This document shows positions 1 through 6,446 of a DNA stretch of 20,527 bases, piece after piece. How positions within the stretch are numbered: position 1 is the stretch's first letter; each line of letters opens with the position of its first letter. The DNA is from CAG-1031 sp964556785. GTDB taxonomy: Bacteria; Bacteroidota; Bacteroidia; Bacteroidales; Muribaculaceae. The DNA is taken from the NCBI GenBank assembly GCA_964556785.1, contig CAZKXM010000029.1:1-20527 (forward strand), read 5' to 3'. A program made the translations under genes and the position numbers. Below the pieces are notes generated by a model. It searched no databases. It worked only from the letters and a program-made list of their open reading frames with translations, and was not told where the DNA came from.

Positions 1-725
1 TCGCCGACTATTTCGATGCCGACAACAAGATGCTCGGCTATCTGATGGAGAAAGAGGTAAATGCTGTGGAGAAGATTCTCGGCAATATCCAGCGTCCGTT
101 CACGGCTATTATGGGCGGTTCAAAGGTTTCAACCAAAATCGGCATTATCGAAAACCTGATGGACAAGGTTGACAACCTTATTCTTTGCGGTGGCATGACA
201 TTCACTTTTGCCAAGGCACGCGGCGGCAAGATCGGCGATTCAATTGTTGAGGACGACAAGCTCCAGCTTGCTCTCGACATTATCAAGATGGCCAAAGAGA
301 AAGGCGTCAACCTGATTATCGGTACTGATTGCGTTGCCGGCGATGCTTTCTCAAACGATGCCCATACCCAGGTGTGCAGCGTTATGGATATTCCTGACGG
401 ATGGCAGGGTCTTGACGCCGGTCCTGAGAGCCGCAAAGCGTTTGTCGATGCAATCAAGGATGCAAAAACCATTCTGTGGAATGGTCCGGCGGGAGTGTTC
501 GAGTTCGAGAAATTTACCGACGGATCGCGTGCCATTGCCGAAGCTATCGTTGAGGCAACTTCAAAAGGCGCGTTCTCGCTTATCGGCGGCGGTGACTCAG
601 TTGCCTGCATCAACAAGTTCGGCATGGCCGACAAGGTTAGCTATGTATCGACAGGTGGCGGTGCCCTCCTCGAAGCAATCGAAGGAAAGGTGCTTCCCGG
701 CGTAGCAGCTGTCAAAGGCGAATAA
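1..725 (+). CDS. pgk: Phosphoglycerate kinase, C-terminal part (5' end outside window)
   Basis: Glycolytic enzyme of the cytoplasm that transfers phosphate between 1,3-bisphosphoglycerate and ADP. The reading frame is open from base 3 with no start in the window, leaving about 240 residues, roughly the C-terminal 60% of a usual ~400-aa PGK. Recognisable PGK motifs are LGYLMEKEVNAVEKIL near the left edge, the AIMGGSKVSTKI strand that opens the nucleotide-binding domain, LWNGPAGVFE, and the phosphate-binding GGGDSVACI followed by STGGGALLEAIEGK close to the C-terminus. The ATG at 30 is an internal Met, not the start. It is a housekeeping gene marking the left border of the accessory region; a terminator follows 24 bp after the stop. 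Identity is very secure. Confidence 0.97.
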   Translation, partial: ADYFDADNKMLGYLMEKEVNAVEKILGNIQRPFTAIMGGSKVSTKIGIIENLMDKVDNLILCGGMTFTFAKARGGKIGDSIVEDDKLQLALDIIKMAKEKGVNLIIGTDCVAGDAFSNDAHTQVCSVMDIPDGWQGLDAGPESRKAFVDAIKDAKTILWNGPAGVFEFEKFTDGSRAIAEAIVEATSKGAFSLIGGGDSVACINKFGMADKVSYVSTGGGALLEAIEGKVLPGVAAVKGE

Positions 726-748
726 TCCCACACCTGATATCCCTATAG

Positions 749-792
749 AGGCAGGCTTCCATTCTTCAGATTGGGAGCCTGTCTTCTCTTTA
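749..792 (+). terminator. Hairpin terminator after pgk
   Basis: A 12-bp stem pairs 749-760 (AGGCAGGCTTCC) with 773-784 (GGGAGCCTGTCT) with two G-U wobbles and a 12-nt loop. It is followed by a pyrimidine-rich stretch (TCTCTTTATT, 784-793). Position just after the pgk stop fits intrinsic termination, although the U-tract is imperfect. It would insulate the recombinase and capsule region from pgk transcription. Confidence 0.6.
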
Positions 793-876
793 TTCCGTCG
801 GGCCCTGTTTCTAAGTGAGGTTTCGGATTTGGAGGATCGCTTGTTCCGTATCATATAACCCACTATTCATTAAACT

Positions 877-2082
877 ATGGCTACGATAAAAGTGATTTTC
901 AGAGCATATTCATCAACAGGAACAGGAACTTTGTTTTATCGAATTATTCGCAATCGGAAAATTCGTCAGATCAATTCCGGTCACCGGGTGATGCGCAACG
1001 AATGGGACAGCACGACGGGTAAAGTGACGGTTCCGGCAGATGAAGACAGAAGGACTTATATTAAGTCAGTACAAAATGATATTGACAGGAATGTTGCACG
1101 ACTTCGCAAGATTGTCAGCCGGCTTGAGAAAGAGAATGAATGTTTTACAGCCGATGAAGTAATTGCAGTGTATAAATCATCGCGTAAGGTAGCAGGTTTC
1201 ATCGCATTCGGACGGGAGCTGACCGCATCATTGATAAGCACCGGCAGGCTTAGGTTAGCTGATCACTACACCACCGCCTTAAACCGCCTTTCCCGCTTCA
1301 CCGGAGATAGTGATATAGAGTTCTATGACTTTAACTCTGCTTTGATGGAGCGATTCGAATCTCATCTAAAAGACAACATGATTTGCCTCAATACAATATC
1401 TTACTACATGAGGAACTTAAGGGCTATATTTAATAAAGCGGTTGAACGGCATCTAACCGATTCGCGAAATCCTTTCAAGCGCGTCTACACAGGTATTGCA
1501 AAGACGGTAAAAAGAGCTGTTTCTGTCGACATTGTCAAGGATTTGCACTCATTGGATTTGCGCGGAGACAGACATACAGAGCTGGCCAGAGATATATTCA
1601 TGTTCAGTTTCTTTACCCGCGGGATGGCATTCATTGATGTTGCCTTTCTTAGAAAGCAAAATCTAAAGAAGGGCACACTCTCATATCATCGGCATAAAAC
1701 CGGCCAACGGCTGATAATCAAATGGGAACCTCAGATGCAACAGATTGTCGAGAAGTACTCCTGCCCTACATCAGATTACATGTTCCCGATTATTGATTCA
1801 TCCCAACCGGATCACTACCGGCAATACAGATTGGCCTACAACAAACTGCTGCGCAGATTAAGGAAACTTGGGGATATGTTGGGGTTAACCGAACCACTCA
1901 CGTTTCACTGCAGCCGGCATAGCTGGGCCTCTATAGCCAGAAACAATAATGTTCCTCTATCTGTAATTTGCGAAGGTATGGGACACGACTCGGAGAAAAC
2001 CACGCGGATATATCTCGCATCAATCGACACTTCGTTGGTTGACAAGGCAAATAGCGAAATTATCAATATGATTGACAGGTGA
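877..2082 (+). CDS. Tyrosine site-specific recombinase (phage-integrase family), likely promoter invertase
   Basis: A 401-aa DNA recombinase that cuts and rejoins DNA through a 3'-phosphotyrosyl link. The N-terminal ~100 residues resemble the Arm/SAM-like domain of Bacteroidetes integrases (RAYSSTGTGTLFYRI), residues ~105-215 a core-binding domain, and the rest the catalytic domain. Visible active-site residues: R248 in the Bacteroidetes-typical FTRGMAFIDVAFL block, H344-x-x-R347 (HCSRHSWAS), H370 in GMGHDSEKT and nucleophile Y379 (TTRIYL). The gene looks intact. It sits directly upstream of a 224-bp cassette bounded by 21-bp inverted repeats and a UpxY gene, the arrangement known for Bacteroides capsule loci with a dedicated tyrosine invertase, so inversion of that cassette is its probable job. 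A weak promoter-like TTTG (828-831) / TATCATAT (849-856) pair lies upstream. Integration of a mobile element is the alternative role. Confidence 0.93.
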   Translation: MATIKVIFRAYSSTGTGTLFYRIIRNRKIRQINSGHRVMRNEWDSTTGKVTVPADEDRRTYIKSVQNDIDRNVARLRKIVSRLEKENECFTADEVIAVYKSSRKVAGFIAFGRELTASLISTGRLRLADHYTTALNRLSRFTGDSDIEFYDFNSALMERFESHLKDNMICLNTISYYMRNLRAIFNKAVERHLTDSRNPFKRVYTGIAKTVKRAVSVDIVKDLHSLDLRGDRHTELARDIFMFSFFTRGMAFIDVAFLRKQNLKKGTLSYHRHKTGQRLIIKWEPQMQQIVEKYSCPTSDYMFPIIDSSQPDHYRQYRLAYNKLLRRLRKLGDMLGLTEPLTFHCSRHSWASIARNNNVPLSVICEGMGHDSEKTTRIYLASIDTSLVDKANSEIINMIDR

Positions 2083-2118
2083 GTCACGCAAAGATATATC
2101 AATAGGCATAACCCAAAG

Positions 2119-2130
2119 TCTCTTTAGAGA
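2119..2130. repeat. Short dyad TCTCTTTAGAGA beside the left inverted repeat
   Basis: Five-bp arms (TCTCT / AGAGA) around TT, located 7 bp outside the left 21-bp repeat. It resembles the CTCTA-TAT-TAGAG dyad inside the repeats, so it could be an additional recombinase-binding half-site pair. It could equally be part of a weak hairpin behind the recombinase gene. Function is not shown by the sequence. Confidence 0.3.
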
Positions 2131-2137
2131 TGTGCAA

Positions 2138-2158
2138 TTCTCTATATTAGAGTGCTCA
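2138..2158 (+). repeat. Left inverted repeat (IRL, 21 bp) of the invertible promoter
   Basis: Starts TTCTCTATATTAGAG and ends GTGCTCA. Its reverse complement matches 2341-2361 at all 21 positions, and the match stops at the flanking bases on both sides. Within the repeat, CTCTA-TAT-TAGAG forms an imperfect internal dyad, as expected for paired binding of recombinase monomers. Confidence 0.93.
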
Positions 2159-2290
2159 GACATACACTCGCATTAGATATCTAATTGACAACTAAGGAAG
2201 TGTGTGAGTCTGGATCTGTTCTTTGTGATAACCTGTTATGCAACTGGAACGTCAACCGTTTTAGGGTTAGTTAATGGTGTATTCCTAAGA

Positions 2291-2321
2291 TTGTCATTAA
2301 GAATTATTTTTAGTAACTTTG
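2291..2321 (+). promoter_or_regulatory. Bacteroidetes-type promoter inside the invertible segment
   Basis: The -7 element TAACTTTG (2314-2321) matches the Bacteroides consensus TAnnTTTG exactly. Upstream is a -33-like TTG (2291-2293) with a 20-bp spacer. Transcription would start near 2326-2330 and run right through IRR into the upxY gene about 190 bp away. The -33 element is only a minimal match; the -7 match and its location support the call. Confidence 0.75.
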
Positions 2322-2340
2322 CAAGCGCAGACAGGAGAAT

Positions 2341-2361
2341 TGAGCACTCTAATATAGAGAA
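2341..2361 (-). repeat. Right inverted repeat (IRR, 21 bp) of the invertible promoter
   Basis: Begins TGAGCAC and continues CTCTAATATAGAGAA. It is the exact reverse complement of 2138-2158. It lies about 20 bp downstream of the -7 element, so in the ON state the repeat is transcribed as part of the operon leader. Confidence 0.93.
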
Positions 2362-2521
2362 CTCGATGAAATTCTGTTTTTTGCACGATAAAATGAGCCA
2401 ACCATTCAGTCCATTATGGAAAATGGAATTGGCTGCGAATTATATCGCAGGCTGTATAACCGGCAGTGTATTAGTGAGATACTTTGCATTGCAGGACTCA
2501 AAGTATTGTCAATAAACAGAA
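2362..2521 (+). promoter_or_regulatory. Structured untranslated leader between invertible promoter and upxY
   Basis: About 160 bp without a convincing gene. Three short perfect hairpins are visible: TCCATT/AATGGA (2410-2415 with 2422-2427), CTGCGA/TCGCAG (2433-2438 with 2445-2450), and GTCAAT/ATTGAC (2508-2513 with 2521-2526). The last can gain two G-U pairs and covers the first candidate start codon of upxY. In Bacteroides, UpxY proteins act through the 5' leader of their own operon, so this is the place where pausing, antitermination or translational control would be expected. No strong terminator with a U-tract was seen here. Confidence 0.45.
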
Positions 2522-3079
2522 TTGACGGCTTCATTGAACGATCAGTCTAACACACCTTGTTGGTTTGTTATGCGTGACCTTAAAAGGGCCAATGCTAAGG
2601 AGCCTGCATATATATCGCTGCCGAAGTTAGGCTTTGAAACCTTCACGCCGATGCACTGGGTGCTGAACAAAAGTGCCTCAGGCGCGACAAAGAGGGAGTA
2701 CAAGCCTTTTATCCACGGCCTGCTTTTCGTTAAGTCACTGAAGAAGGATCTTGACCCAACGGTTGCTAAAACACCGACCCTTCAATACACATTTGTAAAA
2801 GGCTCACGGCAGACTCCGCTTGTTGTCCCGACTTCCGAGATGGAACTGTTCATCAACGCTGTTTCTGCGGAACATTCTGCATGTGTCTACTATTCGCCTG
2901 AGGATATTAAACCCGAAATGCTTGGCAAGCGTGTGAAGATAGTGGGAGGTGTGATGGATGGTGCTGTCGGAAATTTGCTAAAGTTACAAGGATCAAGGCG
3001 CAAACGTCTGGTTGTCAATCTCAAGGACATGTTGGTAGCCTCAGTGGAAATCACTGACGGGTTTGTTGAACTGTTATGA
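2522..3079 (+). CDS. upxY: UpxY-family (NusG-like) transcription antiterminator of the capsule locus
   Basis: A 185-aa NusG paralogue. It has an NGN-type N-terminus with the characteristic W14-F-V-x-R18 start of the domain, and a C-terminal KOW motif (about residues 134-160, GKRVKIVGGVMDGAVGNLLKL). Known UpxY proteins bind the elongating polymerase of their own capsule operon and prevent premature termination. It is the first gene after the invertible promoter and overlaps the next gene by ATGA. The start is unusual: the frame is open from 2516 and has no ATG before the conserved Trp, so TTG at 2522 or TTG at 2534 must be used; the ATG at 2570 would remove the W-F-V core. Family assignment is strong; the exact start is uncertain. 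Confidence 0.88.
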   Translation: MTASLNDQSNTPCWFVMRDLKRANAKEPAYISLPKLGFETFTPMHWVLNKSASGATKREYKPFIHGLLFVKSLKKDLDPTVAKTPTLQYTFVKGSRQTPLVVPTSEMELFINAVSAEHSACVYYSPEDIKPEMLGKRVKIVGGVMDGAVGNLLKLQGSRRKRLVVNLKDMLVASVEITDGFVELL

Positions 3080-3885
3080 AGTATCCCTCGATTAGTTTCT
3101 TCAAAAAGATGAATTTTTCACGGATTCCATCGAGGGATCTGCCGCTCTATGCCTATGCTCTAACCAGCTGCCTGCAGCCGGCCTCGGTTGTCGGTAACAA
3201 GTGGTTTCGTGCGGTTGCTGAGTCATGCAAAGAAAAGGTCAGGGAACTCCGTGAACAGATCGCTCTCCGGCTTAAAAACAATGATAGTTCAGAGCATCTG
3301 ATGCATGCCCTGGCTATTTTGGATGGCACCTCTAACTTGGTTAACGATGCCGAAGCAGCTTCCATATTTGAAGAAAATCAGAATATGGAATCGTTGACAG
3401 TCTCCGATCTCATCGGTCTTCACTCCTTGAGCCGCAGTAATTACAATGCACTTTGCATAAGTGAGATGGAGCCGTTTACCCGCGCTTTTCAGTGGCGCAT
3501 TGTCGACGAGCTCGACAGACACAAAGGGTGTAAATCCCTTTCGGCCATTCTCCGGCTAATTGAGTATATCGAGGCTGACGGTTATGCGTTCAGCCTCAGC
3601 CTGCCTTACAGAGTTGGCGATAAGCCCTCTGCGTTCAATCCAATGCTCTACTCTTCCGACGAAGCTCTTGCATGTCATATCAGAGACCTGTCGGAAAAGA
3701 AGGATTACATTGCCCGCGAAGAGCTGATAATGATTGCAGAACATATTCAGGCTGATTTTGTGGAGAGAGACATGATTGCCGATCGAATTGCTTCAGCACG
3801 CGCAATTCTCTGCACGGGTATGCCAAGTTTCAGATATCCGAAAATTGCAAAAGCGTTAGAGGGGCTCACGCCTTTAACCGCTTGA
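3076..3885 (+). CDS. Unrecognised protein in the UpxZ position, co-translated with UpxY
   Basis: A 269-aa protein of no family I recognise. The start ATG overlaps the upxY stop (ATGA at 3076-3079), implying translational coupling. It has no signal peptide and no transmembrane segment, is rich in charged residues and predicted-helical stretches (for example KEKVRELREQIALRLKNN, and HIQADFVERDMIADRIASARAI near the C-terminus), and so is probably cytoplasmic. In Bacteroides the gene after upxY is usually upxZ, whose roughly 160-aa product inhibits UpxY proteins of other capsule loci. This protein is about 100 residues longer and shows no evident UpxZ motif, so a regulatory partner role is inferred from position only. 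It is followed by 79 bp of noncoding sequence before the structural genes, which separates it from the biosynthetic block. Confidence 0.85.
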   Translation: MKYPSISFFKKMNFSRIPSRDLPLYAYALTSCLQPASVVGNKWFRAVAESCKEKVRELREQIALRLKNNDSSEHLMHALAILDGTSNLVNDAEAASIFEENQNMESLTVSDLIGLHSLSRSNYNALCISEMEPFTRAFQWRIVDELDRHKGCKSLSAILRLIEYIEADGYAFSLSLPYRVGDKPSAFNPMLYSSDEALACHIRDLSEKKDYIAREELIMIAEHIQADFVERDMIADRIASARAILCTGMPSFRYPKIAKALEGLTPLTA

Positions 3886-3904
3886 GGAATACCGACATCT
3901 GCAA

Positions 3905-3926
3905 CTGAACATTTCTTGCCGTTCAG
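3905..3926 (+). other. Small hairpin between the regulatory genes and wzx
   Basis: CTGAAC (3905-3910) pairs perfectly with GTTCAG (3921-3926) around a 10-nt loop in the 79-bp gap before wzx. There is no U-tract after it, so it is not a standard terminator; a pause site or an mRNA-stability hairpin is possible. Confidence 0.3.
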
Positions 3927-3964
3927 ATCACTCACGCGATCAGGAACAGTTAACAATCGAGTTT

Positions 3965-5269
3965 ATGAACCGGAGTCAGAAGCTTAAAAAGAATATTATT
4001 ATTTCGATAGGCTTGACAGGGTTGAACTTACTTGTAAGTTTCCTGATGTATCCCCTGCTGATCGACCTCCTGGGTGTCTCGGTATATGGAACCTGGCTCA
4101 CTATCTCATCGGTTGCTACATGGATGACATTCTTTGAGTTTGGTCTCGGATCAGGACTCAAGAATCAGCTTGGGGTTTCGATTGCCAATTCTCGATACTC
4201 GGAAGGCAAGGAATTGGTGTCGACCACATATTTTGTGATTGGCTGTATCGTAGCCTTTCTCTTTCTTGTGTTTTTCCTATTCCGCAATGCAATAGACTGG
4301 GGCAAACTCTTGAACTCATCGATCGATAACAATGAACTCGAATCATTCGTGTCGGTGATGGCTAGTTGCTACTTCATAGTTTTCTTCTTGAAACTGCTGG
4401 GCAATGTAGCGAGTGCGAATCAGGAACCCTTTATAGAAAAAATTATCAGCTCCAGTGTTCAGCTCGGGAGTTTCATGGTGGTGATTGTACTCACTTATCT
4501 TCATATAAGAAGCATTTTCACATTAAGTGTTTACTGGACTCTTGCCACTATTTCAATATGGGTGATCTTCTCAGTGATCCTCTACAGCAAACGATACAAC
4601 AGAATCTCGCCATCGTTTAGGGCCATACGGTCGCACCGCTTCAAAACCCTGACAAACCTTGGTCTGAAATTCTTTATCATCCAGCTTTGTCTGATCATCA
4701 TAACCGGATCGACAAATTTCCTGATCTCACGCTACATTAGTTCGGATGAAGTGGTTACTTACAATGCCACTTACAAGGTGTTCAGCGTGGCGCAGATCCT
4801 TTACTCGATTATTGTGGCGCCGACATGGCCGGCATTTGTTGATGCAATCGAGAAAAAGGACTATTGCTGGATTCGCCGGATTGTCAAGAAAATGATTTTG
4901 TTATGGAGCGCTATCACGGGCGGAATGGCTTTGGTGTTGATCTGCTCGCCGTTCATCTACAGATTATGGCTCGGTGAACGAGTAACTATCCCGTTTCTTC
5001 TCTCGGTGCTGCTTTTCGTTTACTTCTCGACAATGACATTCGGCGGAATTTTCAACATGTATGTCAACGCGACAGGCAAACTGAAGATTCAGATCATCAG
5101 CTGGCTCTTGGCTGCCGTGTTCTATATCCCGTTCGTGATCTTTTTAATTCAGAAGTGCAACTTCGGCATCTATGCAATTGCGGTTGGCCTGCTGTGCACC
5201 AACATCTACTATATCGCCATTGCTCCGTTGCAATATCACAATTCCATAAAAGAGGTAAATAATGAATAG
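3965..5269 (+). CDS. wzx: Polysaccharide repeat-unit flippase (Wzx-like, MOP/PST superfamily)
   Basis: A 434-aa inner-membrane protein expected to flip lipid-linked repeat units across the cytoplasmic membrane. It begins with a short basic N-terminus (MNRSQKLKKN) followed by a hydrophobic helix and the typical Wzx motifs YPLLIDLLGVSVYGTWLTISS and FEFGLGSGLKNQLG. Further hydrophobic segments are spread evenly along the chain, consistent with 12-14 membrane helices, and the length is normal for the family. The middle VAPTWPAFVDAIEKKD block is common in flippases. It is the first biosynthetic gene and overlaps the polymerase gene by 8 bp. Sequence alone cannot tell which repeat unit is carried. 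Alternative: a more general polysaccharide exporter of the same family. Confidence 0.9.
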   Translation: MNRSQKLKKNIIISIGLTGLNLLVSFLMYPLLIDLLGVSVYGTWLTISSVATWMTFFEFGLGSGLKNQLGVSIANSRYSEGKELVSTTYFVIGCIVAFLFLVFFLFRNAIDWGKLLNSSIDNNELESFVSVMASCYFIVFFLKLLGNVASANQEPFIEKIISSSVQLGSFMVVIVLTYLHIRSIFTLSVYWTLATISIWVIFSVILYSKRYNRISPSFRAIRSHRFKTLTNLGLKFFIIQLCLIIITGSTNFLISRYISSDEVVTYNATYKVFSVAQILYSIIVAPTWPAFVDAIEKKDYCWIRRIVKKMILLWSAITGGMALVLICSPFIYRLWLGERVTIPFLLSVLLFVYFSTMTFGGIFNMYVNATGKLKIQIISWLLAAVFYIPFVIFLIQKCNFGIYAIAVGLLCTNIYYIAIAPLQYHNSIKEVNNE

Positions 5270-6446
5270 TAATATCGTACAGAAGAGTTTTCTTTATGGG
5301 GGTATTATCTTGCTGATCTACTCTCTTTATGGAAAGCTGAGTGGCATTCTGGAGCTCGGGCTACCCTCCTACGGCTTTAACTTTGCTTTCGACGGATTCG
5401 TTTTGCTTTACATGCTTATCAGCTGGTTTAGCAAACCGATACAGGCGCCGTTGAAGAAAGTGCTGTGGCTGTTTACGATTGTGGGACTTTTCTCATGCCT
5501 GATCAATTTCACCAACGCAACGTCGTTTATCGATAACGCGATGTGTGTTCTGGCTCCCGTAACGGCATACGGTGTTGGCTTGTATATATCAGCATCACAA
5601 TCGGTTATAGGCAATAGGCCTGTAACAATGCTCATGGTCGGGTTTGCCATCCTCGAAATTCTTTGCCTGATATCATTGATTGGCAATCAGAGTTCTCTGA
5701 TGATGCACCGCGACTTTGTGTTCTGTCTGATATTCCTGACACCGGTTGTGGCCTTGATCAGAAACAGGATCCTCGCACTGATTCTGTTTCTCGTTGCCAT
5801 AATTATAGCGATTCTGTCATTGAAAAGATCGGTGATTATCGGTCTTGGTGCGGCATCGATAGTGATGTGCTGTGTCTCGCTGATCTATAACAAGTCAATC
5901 CGCTTCTCCAGAAAGATAATCCTGCTGGTGGCTTTAGTGTCGATTGTCGGAGGTGTAATTTATTTCTATGTCAGCACTGAAACCATGGATCAGATGCTGA
6001 CCAGAATGGAGAGCATGGAGACTGACGGCGGTAGCGGCCGAGACAAGATCTACGGAAAAGTGCTTGAGAAAATTGATCGGTCAGATTTTTCCGAGCAGCT
6101 TTTCGGTCATGGTTTCAAAGCTGTAAGTAACAATATTTTTAATCATCCTGCCCATAATGATTTGCTGGAGATTGCCTACGACTATGGCATTCTGACCCTC
6201 ATAACCTGGGTGCTCGTCATCCTGTCGGTTTTGAAGCAGGCCATCAAAGCTATAAGGCAGCGAAAATATTATTACGGCGGACTTTATCTGTCATGCTTCA
6301 TTCTTTGGCAAATTGTCTGTGAAACGAATTGCGTTTTCCCTAACGCTGCCTATACGGCTTCAATGTTCATAATTTTCGGGATTATCAGTTATCGGATAAA
6401 CTATGGAGAAAGAGCTCTTTCCAAAGGTTCTGGTTATCTACGATAA
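5262..6446 (+). CDS. wzy: O-antigen/capsule polymerase (Wzy-like, O-antigen ligase family)
   Basis: A 394-aa multi-spanning membrane protein expected to join repeat units on the periplasmic face. Hydrophobic helices alternate with short loops throughout. The large periplasmic loop lies around residues 235-300 and ends with the family signature FGHGFKAV...HPAHNDLLEIAYDYGI (H298-N299-D300), typical of the Wzy_C/WaaL domain. LSLKRSVIIGLG in the middle also fits the family. It overlaps wzx by 8 bp and the next glycosyltransferase by 44 bp. Polymerase is preferred over O-antigen ligase because the gene sits beside wzx in a biosynthetic cluster; the fold alone does not separate the two. Confidence 0.87.
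   Translation: MNSNIVQKSFLYGGIILLIYSLYGKLSGILELGLPSYGFNFAFDGFVLLYMLISWFSKPIQAPLKKVLWLFTIVGLFSCLINFTNATSFIDNAMCVLAPVTAYGVGLYISASQSVIGNRPVTMLMVGFAILEILCLISLIGNQSSLMMHRDFVFCLIFLTPVVALIRNRILALILFLVAIIIAILSLKRSVIIGLGAASIVMCCVSLIYNKSIRFSRKIILLVALVSIVGGVIYFYVSTETMDQMLTRMESMETDGGSGRDKIYGKVLEKIDRSDFSEQLFGHGFKAVSNNIFNHPAHNDLLEIAYDYGILTLITWVLVILSVLKQAIKAIRQRKYYYGGLYLSCFILWQIVCETNCVFPNAAYTASMFIIFGIISYRINYGERALSKGSGYLR

Larger units (their letters stand above)
2138..2361. promoter_or_regulatory. Invertible promoter cassette controlling the capsule operon
   Basis: A 182-bp segment (2159-2340) is enclosed by perfect 21-bp inverted repeats, giving 224 bp in total. It lies between a tyrosine recombinase gene and a upxY-type gene. 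In Bacteroides fragilis and B. thetaiotaomicron, capsule promoters of about this size bounded by repeats of about this length invert to switch each locus ON or OFF. The segment contains a rightward TAnnTTTG-type promoter (2291-2321), so the sequence as given is in the apparent ON state. No comparable promoter was seen on the opposite strand. Inversion would move the -7 element to about 2178-2185 on the minus strand, pointing into the 3' end of the recombinase gene. Size, position and promoter content are seen; inversion itself is inferred. Confidence 0.88.

Noticed and set aside
38..634. 198-aa minus-strand open frame opposite pgk
   Set aside because: pgk is unmistakable on the + strand; the reverse frame is a shadow.
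877..2082. Recombinase considered as the integrase of an integrated mobile element with att sites
   Set aside because: No direct repeats flanking an element, tRNA gene or other mobility genes were seen, while the adjacent 21-bp inverted repeats fit an invertase role directly.
2204..2515. 103-aa open frame starting with GTG and running through IRR up to the upxY frame
   Set aside because: It begins inside the invertible segment, has no recognisable motif and a non-ATG start, and its first 45 codons would be replaced on inversion. Better explained as noncoding promoter/leader DNA.
3905..3926. Hairpin before wzx considered as an intrinsic terminator or UpxY target
   Set aside because: Only a 6-bp stem and no U-tract; not enough to call a terminator. 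Kept as a low-confidence hairpin only.
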